DNA of 18,598 bases from RGIG9151 sp963635575. Lineage in GTDB: Bacteria; Bacillota; Clostridia; TANB77; RGIG9151. The position numbers and the translations under genes are program-made. Under the pieces are notes generated by a model. That model made no database searches and had not been told where the DNA came from. It saw nothing but the letters and a program-made list of their open reading frames with translations. This document shows, one piece after another, positions 7,303 to 15,948 of the stretch (position 1 is the first letter of the stretch; each line of letters starts with the position of its first letter). The stretch covers positions 1 through 18,598 of the forward strand of contig CAVHFU010000029.1 of the NCBI GenBank assembly GCA_963635575.1. The letters are read 5' to 3'.

Positions 7303-10300
7303 TGCTTTTGGCTCCTTACCTGCCATTTTGTCTCATAATTGGTAAGGTATGAAGATATGTCTCTGTTTAGTATTGTATCCCATCTTTCAAACACATCAAA
7401 TTCAATTTGTTTTTCTATTTCTTCCATACCGTTTACAGTTATTTTCACCTTATATGGAGAACATATCCTACTAAGTAACTTACTTTTATCAATATTTTCT
7501 AATGTATCATCTTTAAGTGTACTCCAAGAATGTAAGGTTTGCCTTGTTTTATACGGAATGGTATAAAAATATCTAAACTTACTTTCCCCATCTGCTCCAA
7601 TTTCAATAGGGTATAATCTTTTAGGAAAGTTTTCATACTCCACAGAAACCTTTTCATAGGCTTTTTTAGGCTTATCCACTAAAAAATACTTCGTGAGGTA
7701 ATCTAATGTCTTTATAGATAAATTTCCTTCTAATTCAATATCTATAAATTCTGCGTCTTTTATTGTCATCTCTAAGCCTAATGTTTCTCCAGCACAGATA
7801 AAGCCTTCTGTCTCGTTATTCTTGGATTTACTTAGCTCCTCCAAATACCCTTGCCCATCTTTATAAAAAAATCTGCCAACTAAAAATTCCTTTATTTCCG
7901 GCGCACTTTCATTTTTATCTTCTTCAGGCTGCATCTGGTTTTCATCGTTTTTTACTATGATTGATAATATAATTTTATTACTTTTACCTTCTATATCTGT
8001 AGCTATCAATTCAATTTCATATTTTCCTGAAGCAGCTTTAGAATCGGTACTAATATCAATTGTTTCAAATTCACAATTATAATCTAATACATCTTTTCCA
8101 AATATAGTAGATTCATCTTTTCGCTTTATTGGGAAATTGGTACTTTTTATTAATTTTAAATACTTTTTTACTGCCACATCAGAGGCATATTCATCTAAAA
8201 TCAGCATCCTATATACATTTCTAACCCTAGGATCATTATTATAATTTGTTATATACTCCTCTCTCACATATTCGTTTTCATTTACCTTAAATCCAAGCCA
8301 CGGAAATTCTTGAACATTGTATCTAGGTAAAACAGATAATGCAATTTTCGCCCACTTTGCGACAAATCTCTTGTTTGGATAAGTATAGCCAATTGTTGAT
8401 AATACATATCTTTTTAGATATTTTTGATTTTTTATATACTCTATATTTTCTATATATTTCTCAAGTATGCTATACTCAACAGAATAGCTATAAATCAGAG
8501 TATTTTCAACAGAGACATCAAAAGTTGTAACCCCGTGTGCATCTGTATTCCAGCGAATTACTATCGGCTTATCTGCAATTTTTCTGTCTACATCTATTCG
8601 AGTGTATGACGGAGTATCATTTGTATACTCAAAATTATTAATTACTATCTGAGGCACAAATTCTATTATGGTATTGTAATTTTTCCTAGATGTTCTTATT
8701 CCATTTTCAAACCCTACAAGTATTTCCTTTTTACTTGTAACTCTATTTGTCATTCCCAATTCATTTATCATATGGAGATATAGCCTTTTTTTGTTATAAG
8801 TAAATATATTTAATGGTGAATCCAAGTAGTTACCATTTGAGAACACTATTGTTCCATTTTGAGTAAGTCTTATTCCTGATGGCAAAGACGTTTCCAAAGT
8901 ATCCCCATTAGTTGTATCTTTAGAATAAAATGTGGAATTTTTAAGTTTTCCATCGATACTTTTTACATATCGCCTATTGTTTGAATATATATACTCATCT
9001 TCCTCAAAAAAATCCGCCATTACCTCATATGAAATCTCATAAAAATTCGGCAATTCCTCTTTTATTTTACTAAGTTCGCAGTTAATTCCCAGTTCATCGC
9101 ATCTTGCGGTAACTTTATCTATCTTGGATAATGATTTGGTTTGTGCATATATGTCCACTTTTTCGCCCGCTTTTATCACGTCAGGCTTAACACTGCCGCT
9201 AAGTTCTATTGTACTATCAGATAAATTTGCCCAATCTGATACTTGATTGACTTCGTCTATTGTTCTTATTCTTATATCTGTATATTCACCATTTAACTCA
9301 TATAATAGCTTTGTTTCTCCCGGTTTAGTTTTAATTCCCTCGCCCCATGAGTCGCTATACGTCTGCATTTCATAAATCAATTCATCTTTAGGAGTATAAT
9401 CATCACTTCCAGTTTCCCAAAGTATTAATTTATCTTGCGAGTTATATCTAATGTTATAAGGAGATACAGGAGGGTAATCTTTCACCGTTTTTTCTTCGGT
9501 ATATGATATTTTTACCCATCCGTCATACAAATAACCTTTTACTTGTTTTTGTGTTTCATACGAATAAGTTATATTTCCCGAATAAAGCATTACAGGTTTA
9601 TAATGCTCATATTCTAGCGTACAACTATACGGATAGGAAAAAAATCCTCCAAATGCTTTTTTATTACTAGGTCCATAGTAAAATTTATAATGTTTAACAT
9701 ATGTTTCATTTTTCCCTGTAATCTTATTAAAAAATGTTTCTTTACTCTCCCAAGCTTTATTTTCACATACTTCTCCCCATCCGTTAGTTCCTTTTACCAA
9801 TTCGCCCATACTGTATAATTTACCTTCGGGTATATAAAAAACTCCATCCTCAGAAAATTCTACCGTGTATATCTCTGTATTAAAGGTCTGCTCTTTTACT
9901 TCCAATTTTGATTTGTTCAGAATTTCCCCTTCTGTACTACTCGGAATGCCTTTTGATTTGTCAAAAACGTAAATATATCTAACTCCATTAATTTCAGCAC
10001 CACAATAATCTAGCCAATTCTTATTCCATAAATTCATACCAAGTTCTTCTTGCTCTGATTTATCTAAATATTTGCCCTTTCCTGTAATTTTATTCCTATC
10101 TGTCGAATATACAGAATTTGGATTATGTTTTCTAAAGTTTCCATCTGAATCCCTATCGATCCAAAAATATGTATATCCATCATTCAGTTTTATTTCATTT
10201 AGTTTTGGTGTTCCGTTATCAAATATAGCTTTTAACTTTTTATCTTGTACAATTATTTCTTGTAATGCAGATGTATCCCCGCTTACAGCTTTTACCTTTC

Positions 10301-10880
10301 CTATAGGAATATGCTGTAACTCTATATAATTACTTTCTATTTCTCGATTTTTATTATCACTTCCTATTTCAACGTTTACAGTAGATTTTTCTGTTTTGGT
10401 TTCATCATATCCCAACTCACCCTCAGCATTTTTATCTACTTTTACGCATAATTTACCATCAGAAATAACTTCTGCACTTACAAAATCACCTGAAATCTCC
10501 ATAATTTCTTTTATCTTTTTATCTGTGGAAATAGTTATTTCTCGCGTATTTTCGTCGTCCAACGGAATTTCTTCAAGTTCTAAATCATTTATTTCCGTAA
10601 CAGTTTGAATATTATTAGATTTTTGACCGTCATAAAACTCTAAATCTATATAGTTTCCTTCTATATTGGCATCTACCTCTCCATTATTGACTGATATTTT
10701 TTCTATTTTCACATCATTAAACCCTTTTATACTTATACTATCCTCATAATTTTTTGTGTCTGAAATAAAGCTAAAAGGAATTATTTTTTCCTGCCTTACT
10801 TGAATATCCCGTATAACATACGCATTAGCCATATTTTGCACTAACAGAATAAAAGTCATAAAAAAAGCAATCCTTTTCAT
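7299..10880 (-). CDS. Giant secreted protein of the Tad locus (1193 aa)
   Basis: A large exported protein with a clear signal peptide (residues 1-20, basic MKR, hydrophobic core, cleavage likely after ANA). The rest is mostly predicted beta structure. Residues about 470-560 look like a fibronectin type III module (PPVSPYNIRY..., LILWETGSDD, DIRIRTIDEVNQVSDW). A stretch ending ELIATDIEGKSNKIILSII (around residue 1000) resembles an Ig/cadherin-like strand pair. There is no C-terminal anchor: no LPxTG, no final membrane helix. GGAGGGG precedes the ATG and the gap from the SLH gene is 1 nt. Large proteins of this sort occur in clostridial Tad loci. Possible roles are an adhesin, a tip protein or a scaffold; this is inference from size, export and position. 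Confidence 0.7.
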   Translation of the reverse strand: MKRIAFFMTFILLVQNMANAYVIRDIQVRQEKIIPFSFISDTKNYEDSISIKGFNDVKIEKISVNNGEVDANIEGNYIDLEFYDGQKSNNIQTVTEINDLELEEIPLDDENTREITISTDKKIKEIMEISGDFVSAEVISDGKLCVKVDKNAEGELGYDETKTEKSTVNVEIGSDNKNREIESNYIELQHIPIGKVKAVSGDTSALQEIIVQDKKLKAIFDNGTPKLNEIKLNDGYTYFWIDRDSDGNFRKHNPNSVYSTDRNKITGKGKYLDKSEQEELGMNLWNKNWLDYCGAEINGVRYIYVFDKSKGIPSSTEGEILNKSKLEVKEQTFNTEIYTVEFSEDGVFYIPEGKLYSMGELVKGTNGWGEVCENKAWESKETFFNKITGKNETYVKHYKFYYGPSNKKAFGGFFSYPYSCTLEYEHYKPVMLYSGNITYSYETQKQVKGYLYDGWVKISYTEEKTVKDYPPVSPYNIRYNSQDKLILWETGSDDYTPKDELIYEMQTYSDSWGEGIKTKPGETKLLYELNGEYTDIRIRTIDEVNQVSDWANLSDSTIELSGSVKPDVIKAGEKVDIYAQTKSLSKIDKVTARCDELGINCELSKIKEELPNFYEISYEVMADFFEEDEYIYSNNRRYVKSIDGKLKNSTFYSKDTTNGDTLETSLPSGIRLTQNGTIVFSNGNYLDSPLNIFTYNKKRLYLHMINELGMTNRVTSKKEILVGFENGIRTSRKNYNTIIEFVPQIVINNFEYTNDTPSYTRIDVDRKIADKPIVIRWNTDAHGVTTFDVSVENTLIYSYSVEYSILEKYIENIEYIKNQKYLKRYVLSTIGYTYPNKRFVAKWAKIALSVLPRYNVQEFPWLGFKVNENEYVREEYITNYNNDPRVRNVYRMLILDEYASDVAVKKYLKLIKSTNFPIKRKDESTIFGKDVLDYNCEFETIDISTDSKAASGKYEIELIATDIEGKSNKIILSIIVKNDENQMQPEEDKNESAPEIKEFLVGRFFYKDGQGYLEELSKSKNNETEGFICAGETLGLEMTIKDAEFIDIELEGNLSIKTLDYLTKYFLVDKPKKAYEKVSVEYENFPKRLYPIEIGADGESKFRYFYTIPYKTRQTLHSWSTLKDDTLENIDKSKLLSRICSPYKVKITVNGMEEIEKQIEFDVFERWDTILNRDISSYLTNYETKWQVRSQKQ
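10263..10278 (-). repeat. Dispersed 16-bp motif, copy A
   Basis: GGATACATCTGCATTA on the minus strand, encoding D-T-S-A-L (residues 202-206) in the giant secreted protein. Confidence 0.7.
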
Positions 10881-10881
10881 C

Positions 10882-12060
10882 TCACCCCTCCTTTATATAA
10901 ATAATTGCAGAATGAAATGAAGAAACGTCTATCGATTCCTTGGTATTCACATCATATAAAGTAGTAAGTGCCCTACTTATTAAAAATTTCTCTAGCGGAA
11001 GTTTGTTTAACACATAAAACGCTGATGTATCCCTACTTTCAGTCGGTGGTACATTCGTTCCAATATATGCTTTTGAATCTAATTGTTCAATAGTTTCGTC
11101 AACGTCAAATGAATCTATTATATATATTTCTTCATCTTCTTCGAAAAATAAGTTAACAAACTGATATCCTGTTAGCATATTGTATTCTTCTGTATTATTA
11201 AATGTCTTAAAATCGATTGCTATAACGTAATTATCTTCCCCAAACTCTTGACGATACTTTGCATAGGGATGTTCATTATTGAAAAATTTGGAAAAAATTT
11301 CTTTATACTTAGTTTCATTAGCACTGTTAAATTCAAACATCTGTATATCTGTTATAATTGTATCACAATATTCATTATCACTTGCAAACTCATATTTTCT
11401 AAGCAATATGTCTTTATCTCTAACACTAAATTTGGCTATATTATCTTCATAAATAACATTAGACTTATAGTATTTTAGCTTGTTTATTTTTTCTTTTACT
11501 AAATTCATAAAACAACTTATCTCGGCTCTTGTAGACATCTTATCAAACCCTGCTGTTCCGTCCGGATACCCCGATAAAATGCCTATTTCCTTTAATATTT
11601 TAGCAATTCTTTGTTCTTCATAATTTTGTGATGATATGTCTAAAAAAGTTGTGCCTAATGTACTCACATAAGCATTCTTGGTGCTTTCAAAACTATTAAT
11701 AATCATCTTGCATATTTCTAATCTCGTTATATACTCGTCTGGATTAAAGGCTGAGTAATCGTCCATATTAACAATATTATTCTCTATTGCATAATCAATA
11801 TAGCCTTGTGCCCAATGATCTGAAACCGTGGATACATCAGCATTATATGCTATTACCTTTATAAGCACTGCTAAGAACTCAGCTATTGTCATTTTATCAT
11901 CCGGATTAAACTTACCATTTGGATATCCACTTAAGATACCTTGCTTGGTCAGTTTATTTACTGAACTATATGCCCAATGAGTTGAATCTATATCTGTATA
12001 TGCATATGAATAACAACACAGATTAGCAATAATACATATTATAAAAATTATCTTTTTCAT
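10882..12060 (-). CDS. S-layer homology (SLH) domain surface protein
   Basis: A 392-residue exported protein. Residues 1-20 are a signal peptide. Three SLH domains follow at about 21-63, 80-125 and 139-188, with the expected aromatic-rich starts (HWAYSSVNKL, HWAQGYIDYA), GILSGYPNG/GILSGYPDG turns and TIAE/TRLE/TRAE motifs. SLH trimers bind secondary cell-wall polymers, so it should be cell-wall bound. The C-terminal 200 residues are not recognised. GGAGGG before the ATG and a 10-nt gap from cpaB place it in the Tad operon. It could anchor the pilus passage or the adjacent giant secreted protein to the wall of a single-membrane cell. It contains two copies of the dispersed motif in opposite orientations, one of them in the SLH1-SLH2 linker. 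Confidence 0.9.
   Translation of the reverse strand: MKKIIFIICIIANLCCYSYAYTDIDSTHWAYSSVNKLTKQGILSGYPNGKFNPDDKMTIAEFLAVLIKVIAYNADVSTVSDHWAQGYIDYAIENNIVNMDDYSAFNPDEYITRLEICKMIINSFESTKNAYVSTLGTTFLDISSQNYEEQRIAKILKEIGILSGYPDGTAGFDKMSTRAEISCFMNLVKEKINKLKYYKSNVIYEDNIAKFSVRDKDILLRKYEFASDNEYCDTIITDIQMFEFNSANETKYKEIFSKFFNNEHPYAKYRQEFGEDNYVIAIDFKTFNNTEEYNMLTGYQFVNLFFEEDEEIYIIDSFDVDETIEQLDSKAYIGTNVPPTESRDTSAFYVLNKLPLEKFLISRALTTLYDVNTKESIDVSSFHSAIIYIKEG
11017..11032 (-). repeat. Dispersed 16-bp motif, copy B
   Basis: GGATACATCAGCGTTT on the minus strand, encoding D-T-S-A-F (residues 344-348) in the SLH protein. Confidence 0.7.
11830..11845 (+). repeat. Dispersed 16-bp motif, copy F (inverted)
   Basis: GGATACATCAGCATTA on the plus strand, encoding N-A-D-V-S in the linker between SLH domains 1 and 2. 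It is the reverse complement of copy B in the same gene, apart from two bases. Confidence 0.7.
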
Positions 12061-12070
12061 TTTCCCTCCA

Positions 12071-12745
12071 TTATTTTGTTAAATCGAAAGTCCCTTGATT
12101 TCGCAAATTATTTATGATTTTCGCCATTTGGCTATCTACACCTATAACAACAGTATCAAGCCGTGTAAATTTATCACTTTCTATGCTTTTTCCCGACTCA
12201 TCATATATCCCAAGTATTGGAATATCCTTTAATAAACAAGTTGTATACATAGAATTATCGTTCTTGCTTACATTCTCTAATCCAAATTGTGCTATACTTT
12301 CTTTTATCGCACCGTATCTGCCGCTGAAATACAGATGTACTCTATCTTTTGGCTTTACTTGATATGCTATTGCGTTCTGTGGATTCTTAATTTCAATTGC
12401 TATTTTTTCTATACCTTCAGGAGCATTTATTATTTTTAATTCTTCTTTGCTTCCTACATCTTGTTTAAATAATATCTGTCCTTTATTAATTATTTCTTTA
12501 GCATATTTTCCTTTTATATATTCTGTTGAGCTTATCACACTATTACTTATAACTAAGTTTAGTGGCACAATAGCCTCACTAAACCATTCCGGTTTAAGCT
12601 CTGTATCTGGCTTTACATCTACATTTGACACTAATGCCTTTGCTGTTGGTTCATCATTTACTAACTTATTTTGAAGTATTGTTAAAATAACAAACATGCA
12701 AGCAGCAATTATTACTGAAATCACAGTTATATTTATTCTTTTCAT
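12071..12745 (-). CDS. cpaB: CpaB/RcpC-like Tad pilus assembly protein
   Basis: A 224-residue protein with one N-terminal membrane segment (residues 5-25) followed by a SAF domain at about 34-98 (ALVSNVDVKPDTEL, then GKYAKEIINKGQILFKQDV), the hallmark of CpaB/RcpC. A second domain has the family-typical KPKDRVHLYF segment followed by a VVIGVD strand near the C terminus. In Gram-negative Tad systems CpaB sits in the periplasm and works with the secretin; in a monoderm it presumably lines the wall-side passage. It begins 2 nt after the pilin gene with AGAGGGG upstream. Confidence 0.85.
   Translation of the reverse strand: MKRINITVISVIIAACMFVILTILQNKLVNDEPTAKALVSNVDVKPDTELKPEWFSEAIVPLNLVISNSVISSTEYIKGKYAKEIINKGQILFKQDVGSKEELKIINAPEGIEKIAIEIKNPQNAIAYQVKPKDRVHLYFSGRYGAIKESIAQFGLENVSKNDNSMYTTCLLKDIPILGIYDESGKSIESDKFTRLDTVVIGVDSQMAKIINNLRNQGTFDLTK
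12327..12342 (-). repeat. Dispersed 16-bp motif, possible copy K
   Basis: GAGTACATCTGTATTT; 12 of 16. It lies on the family-conserved DRVHL segment of CpaB, so it may be a chance match. Confidence 0.25.
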
Positions 12746-12747
12746 AA

Positions 12748-12969
12748 CTACCCCTCTGTACTTGACGGAACACTAACGTCAAATATTTGCTGTGCAGAAC
12801 TCTTTAACCAAGAATTCATGCTATCTGTTACACCATTGAAAACTTTCCTAAGTCCAGGAAAAAATACTGTTAATACCAAAGATATTGCAACACCAATTAA
12901 CAATAAAGATTGTGTTATTTCTGAACCACCTTTATTTTCTTTTACTAATTTTTTTATATTGTTTTTCAT
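12748..12969 (-). CDS. flp: Flp-like major pilin
   Basis: A 73-residue prepilin: basic leader (residues 1-13), a KGG|SEITQ processing region (Gly14-Gly15, Glu17), one hydrophobic helix (about 20-38) and a short polar tail. Size and form match Flp/Fap pilins of Tad systems, which a TadV/CpaA-type peptidase cleaves and which polymerise through the hydrophobic helix. The acidic residue sits at +2 or +3, not the canonical +5. A very strong AGGAGG lies 8 nt before the ATG and a 50-nt gap separates it from tadC, which fits high expression of the structural subunit. Confidence 0.8.
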   Translation of the reverse strand: MKNNIKKLVKENKGGSEITQSLLLIGVAISLVLTVFFPGLRKVFNGVTDSMNSWLKSSAQQIFDVSVPSSTEG

Positions 12970-13019
12970 TTTAATTCCTCCTAAAATTTATTTACATATG
13001 CCGGTCCCATTATGTTTCG

Positions 13020-13769
13020 TTATTTAAGCATTACCTTTAATGCTTCATTTGCCTCCATAATTAACGGATATACACTCATAGCAGCTAAATTCATCACCAC
13101 TATACAAACTCCAATTATCATAATTACTGATTTCGACCTCGTTACATCTTCCATATATCCTATATATTTATCTTTTAATACTTCTATTAAATTATCAAAC
13201 GCCTCAAGTGCAGATGTACTCTGCGTTTGCTGATTTATTGCAGAGATAAACATCCTTATCTCCGGATAATCAAACTTCCGTTGTAGTTCTTTTGCAGAAT
13301 TATTGACTGTAAACTTAGATAATTGGTATTCTAAATATAAATTAGCCAATTCTTGTGAGAATGACCTATTCTTGCACAAATTTTGAATGTTTCTAAGAGC
13401 AATGTCCAATGAAATACCCGATGAGATTTGCACTCTTATACACTCAACTACATTTAATAAATCTTGTAATACTTGCTTTTTTATAGAATTATTTTGAATT
13501 CTTTCATGATAAAAAATTAAAATAAAAGTTATAGCTCCGCAAATTAAACTTCTTATAAGTCCGTTTCCATAGATTAACGATATTACGCATATTACAAATG
13601 CAATTATACTTTTGAGTATATATCTATTTTTGAAATTAAATTTTACTTTAGATTTAATTTCGTCATTACAAATTCTCTTCTTTATTTTTTTAGCTACTAT
13701 AATAGCTGTAGTTCGTAAACTTACTATTATTAAGCAAACTATAAGCATAATTTTTAGTAATAAAATCAT
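13020..13769 (-). CDS. tadC: TadC-like inner-membrane platform protein
   Basis: A 249-residue protein of the type II secretion F family. There is an N-terminal membrane segment (residues 1-25), a hydrophobic pair at 50-86, the cytoplasmic T2SSF helices at about 100-200 (LQDLLNVVECIRVQISSGIS, LQRKFDYPEIRMFISAINQQ) and a C-terminal membrane helix (214-236). With TadB it forms the membrane platform on which CpaF acts. It begins 9 nt after tadB with AGGAGA upstream. Residues 184-188 (STSAL) are encoded by a copy of the dispersed motif. Confidence 0.85.
   Translation of the reverse strand: MILLLKIMLIVCLIIVSLRTTAIIVAKKIKKRICNDEIKSKVKFNFKNRYILKSIIAFVICVISLIYGNGLIRSLICGAITFILIFYHERIQNNSIKKQVLQDLLNVVECIRVQISSGISLDIALRNIQNLCKNRSFSQELANLYLEYQLSKFTVNNSAKELQRKFDYPEIRMFISAINQQTQSTSALEAFDNLIEVLKDKYIGYMEDVTRSKSVIMIIGVCIVVMNLAAMSVYPLIMEANEALKVMLK
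13206..13221 (-). repeat. Dispersed 16-bp motif, copy C
   Basis: GAGTACATCTGCACTT, encoding S-T-S-A-L (residues 184-188) in TadC. Confidence 0.55.
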
Positions 13770-13778
13770 TGTTATCTC

Positions 13779-14669
13779 CTAATAATCCAATTTTTTAATT
13801 GCTTTAGATAACCATATCATTATCCAAACGCATATAAAATTTATATTTACTATTGCTTGTCCTATAAATGTTTCGTTCATTAAGCGCAAATAATATTGGT
13901 TCGATGCTATAAACGAAAAATACATATAAAAATCTATTATTATAAGTATATAAAGAACTGTGCAAGTGGCTCTTGTTTCTATTTTTCTTTTCTTTTTTTG
14001 CTTTATTGCCTCATTTATGACTTCTTGTGTCTTTTGCGTAAGAAGATATATATTCCCTCCATATATATGGCAATACCTAACGTTATTTATATAAAAAGAG
14101 AATTTTTCAATACCTATCTTATTAGCAAAGTTTGCTAAAGCTTCCTCAGGCAACTTCCCGGCATTAATCTCATTTAACATTTGTTTTGTATATGTTGAAA
14201 ATGGTTCAAGTATATTGTTTTGTATTTTCCTTAAAGCTTCTATTATTTCCGTATTTACTTTTAGTGCAGATTTCAATTGGATAAAAAAGTCACTAAGCCC
14301 ATCCTCTAACTTTTCTTGCTTTTTTTCCGCAATTATTTCTAATACAACAATCCCGGATGCAAGAAAAGGAAGCGATATTATGTACCTAACTATCAAGTTA
14401 TCAAAAAGATAGTTACTAATAAGTAATACGAGCAAAAATGCACCCATTCCAATTCCAAAAACAATTCCTAATGTTATCTCATTGAATGGTATTGAAATTT
14501 TCTTAAAATACTTTTCCAGTCTAGACATTTTCCGCATAGAAAATTGACCCACTTTTTCATACCAATTCGTGTGTAACGCTGATGTATCCTTGCTTTTAAA
14601 ATTATTTGCAATGCAAAATACAGCAGAAAATACTATAAGAAATTTAATAAATGTTATTAAAAATATCAT
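13779..14669 (-). CDS. tadB: TadB-like inner-membrane platform protein
   Basis: A 296-residue T2SSF-family protein with an N-terminal membrane segment (2-21), a hydrophobic pair at about 66-110, a cytoplasmic T2SSF helical domain (about 122-220: DGLSDFFIQLKSALKVNTEI and the LPEEALANFA motif) and two C-terminal membrane helices. It pairs with TadC in the pilus platform. Its ATG lies 1 nt after the cpaF stop, with GGAG inside the end of cpaF. The linker after the first membrane segment carries DTSAL (residues 28-32), encoded by the dispersed motif. Confidence 0.87.
   Translation of the reverse strand: MIFLITFIKFLIVFSAVFCIANNFKSKDTSALHTNWYEKVGQFSMRKMSRLEKYFKKISIPFNEITLGIVFGIGMGAFLLVLLISNYLFDNLIVRYIISLPFLASGIVVLEIIAEKKQEKLEDGLSDFFIQLKSALKVNTEIIEALRKIQNNILEPFSTYTKQMLNEINAGKLPEEALANFANKIGIEKFSFYINNVRYCHIYGGNIYLLTQKTQEVINEAIKQKKKRKIETRATCTVLYILIIIDFYMYFSFIASNQYYLRLMNETFIGQAIVNINFICVWIMIWLSKAIKKLDY
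14574..14589 (-). repeat. Dispersed 16-bp motif, copy D
   Basis: GGATACATCAGCGTTA, encoding D-T-S-A-L in the linker after the first membrane segment of TadB. Confidence 0.7.
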
Positions 14670-14670
14670 A

Positions 14671-15948
14671 TTAATTCTCCAAAACTACTCTTATTTTTCT
14701 TCTTACTTTTCCATCCACTTCTTTAATTTTCTCAAAATCTTCACTAATTTCACCATTCTCTAATTCCTTATACCTATACTCAAACAATTTCTTATATCTA
14801 ATCCCTTTTTCATATGAAAAATCTATCTGACAAATTTCATGCACCTTAAAATTTTTCATATATATTATTAAATCTATTGATTGAGCCAATATATCCTTTA
14901 GATACTTATCTGTATATTGCTGTGCAAGGCTATCTCTTTTCATTAGCGTAACTAATCTATCAAGCACCAATTCCGCACTTTCTGAGTGAACGGTAGCGTA
15001 ACCGATATGTCCTGTACTTACGCCATCAAAGAAAGCCATTGCTTCCGCACCCTTTATTTCGCCTATCACAATAGCATCGTTGCTCATTACTAAGGAGTGT
15101 TTAGTTAAATCTTCTAGAAGTATATTTCCAGTTAAACGATTTTTTACTATTTCCCTTTGTATAATATTCCCGTGGCTGCTGTATAATTCAGCAGTTTCTT
15201 CATTCGATGTTATAGAAACGGTGTCCGGTATTTCATCAATACAGGCTCTTAGTAGAGTGGTTTTTCCCGAGCCACCTTTTCCGGCAATGATAATGTTGCA
15301 ACCTGCAATTACAGCTTTTTTTAAGAAATCTTTCATTTCTACATTCATCATTCCTTTATCAAGACATAATTCGCTAAGTCCTAGTCGTTTTTCCGGTCTA
15401 TGTATTCTTATTACCAAACTCGGCGAAACAATGTTTACCGGCGAAATTCCAGCTTCAATTCTTAGATGATTATTTTTGTCAGAAACCACTGCAATTGGCT
15501 GTTCATGTGTAATTTTTCCATTATTTTTAAGTATGCAATATCTAACAAAATTATAAAATTCAACCTCATTTGAAAAAGTGTCCTCTACTTTTTTCCATTT
15601 TCCGTCTCGCATAACATATATACTATTCCATTTTATAGCTCTAATATCACTTACGGATGTGTCCTCAATATACTTTTGGAGTATATGGTAACCAAATATC
15701 CTATCTAAAATATTTTTCACCAATTCCTCAGTATCATAATTTCCATAGTTATAATCTTTTATTAATTTCTCCCTTATAATTTTTTCGGCAGAAATTCTGT
15801 TTTTTGTGTCAAACGCAGATGTACCCAGTATTTCAGAATAGTTTTCTATCAAGAAATCTATTATTTCATTTACAATTTTATCTGTCCTTGTAATCATTTT
15901 TTCTACTTTCACGTTTTTATTTACAGATTTATATGGGTCTATTAACAT
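14671..15948 (-). CDS. cpaF: CpaF/TadA secretion ATPase
   Basis: A 425-residue type II/IV secretion ATPase of the CpaF/TadA group that drives Tad pilus assembly from the cytoplasmic face. Visible motifs are the N-terminal EDTSVSDI segment (95-102), Walker A GKGGSGKTT (223-231), the Asp/Glu box TSNEETAEL (247-255), Walker B DAIVIGEIKG (291-300) and the His box STGHIGYATVHS (311-322). The family-typical Arg in GE(I/V)RG is Lys here. Its ATG overlaps the end of cpaE by 7 nt, with GGAAGGTGA upstream, so translation is coupled. Residues 42-46 (GTSAF), in the variable N-terminal domain, come from a copy of the dispersed motif. Confidence 0.95.
   Translation of the reverse strand: MLIDPYKSVNKNVKVEKMITRTDKIVNEIIDFLIENYSEILGTSAFDTKNRISAEKIIREKLIKDYNYGNYDTEELVKNILDRIFGYHILQKYIEDTSVSDIRAIKWNSIYVMRDGKWKKVEDTFSNEVEFYNFVRYCILKNNGKITHEQPIAVVSDKNNHLRIEAGISPVNIVSPSLVIRIHRPEKRLGLSELCLDKGMMNVEMKDFLKKAVIAGCNIIIAGKGGSGKTTLLRACIDEIPDTVSITSNEETAELYSSHGNIIQREIVKNRLTGNILLEDLTKHSLVMSNDAIVIGEIKGAEAMAFFDGVSTGHIGYATVHSESAELVLDRLVTLMKRDSLAQQYTDKYLKDILAQSIDLIIYMKNFKVHEICQIDFSYEKGIRYKKLFEYRYKELENGEISEDFEKIKEVDGKVRRKIRVVLEN
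15811..15826 (-). repeat. Dispersed 16-bp motif, copy E
   Basis: GGGTACATCTGCGTTT, encoding G-T-S-A-F (residues 42-46) in the variable N-terminal domain of CpaF. Confidence 0.65.

Noticed and set aside
12604..12628. TTTACATCTACATTTGACAC in cpaB as a motif copy
   Set aside because: It resembles copy E including TTTGACAC, but only about 11 of 16 consensus bases match and it encodes the conserved SAF-domain segment SNVDV.
10257..15830. The recurring D-T-S-A-L/F peptide as a shared functional protein motif
   Set aside because: The same DNA appears inverted as N-A-D-V-S, in another register as L-M-Y-P-S, and once outside genes; a protein-level motif would not do that.
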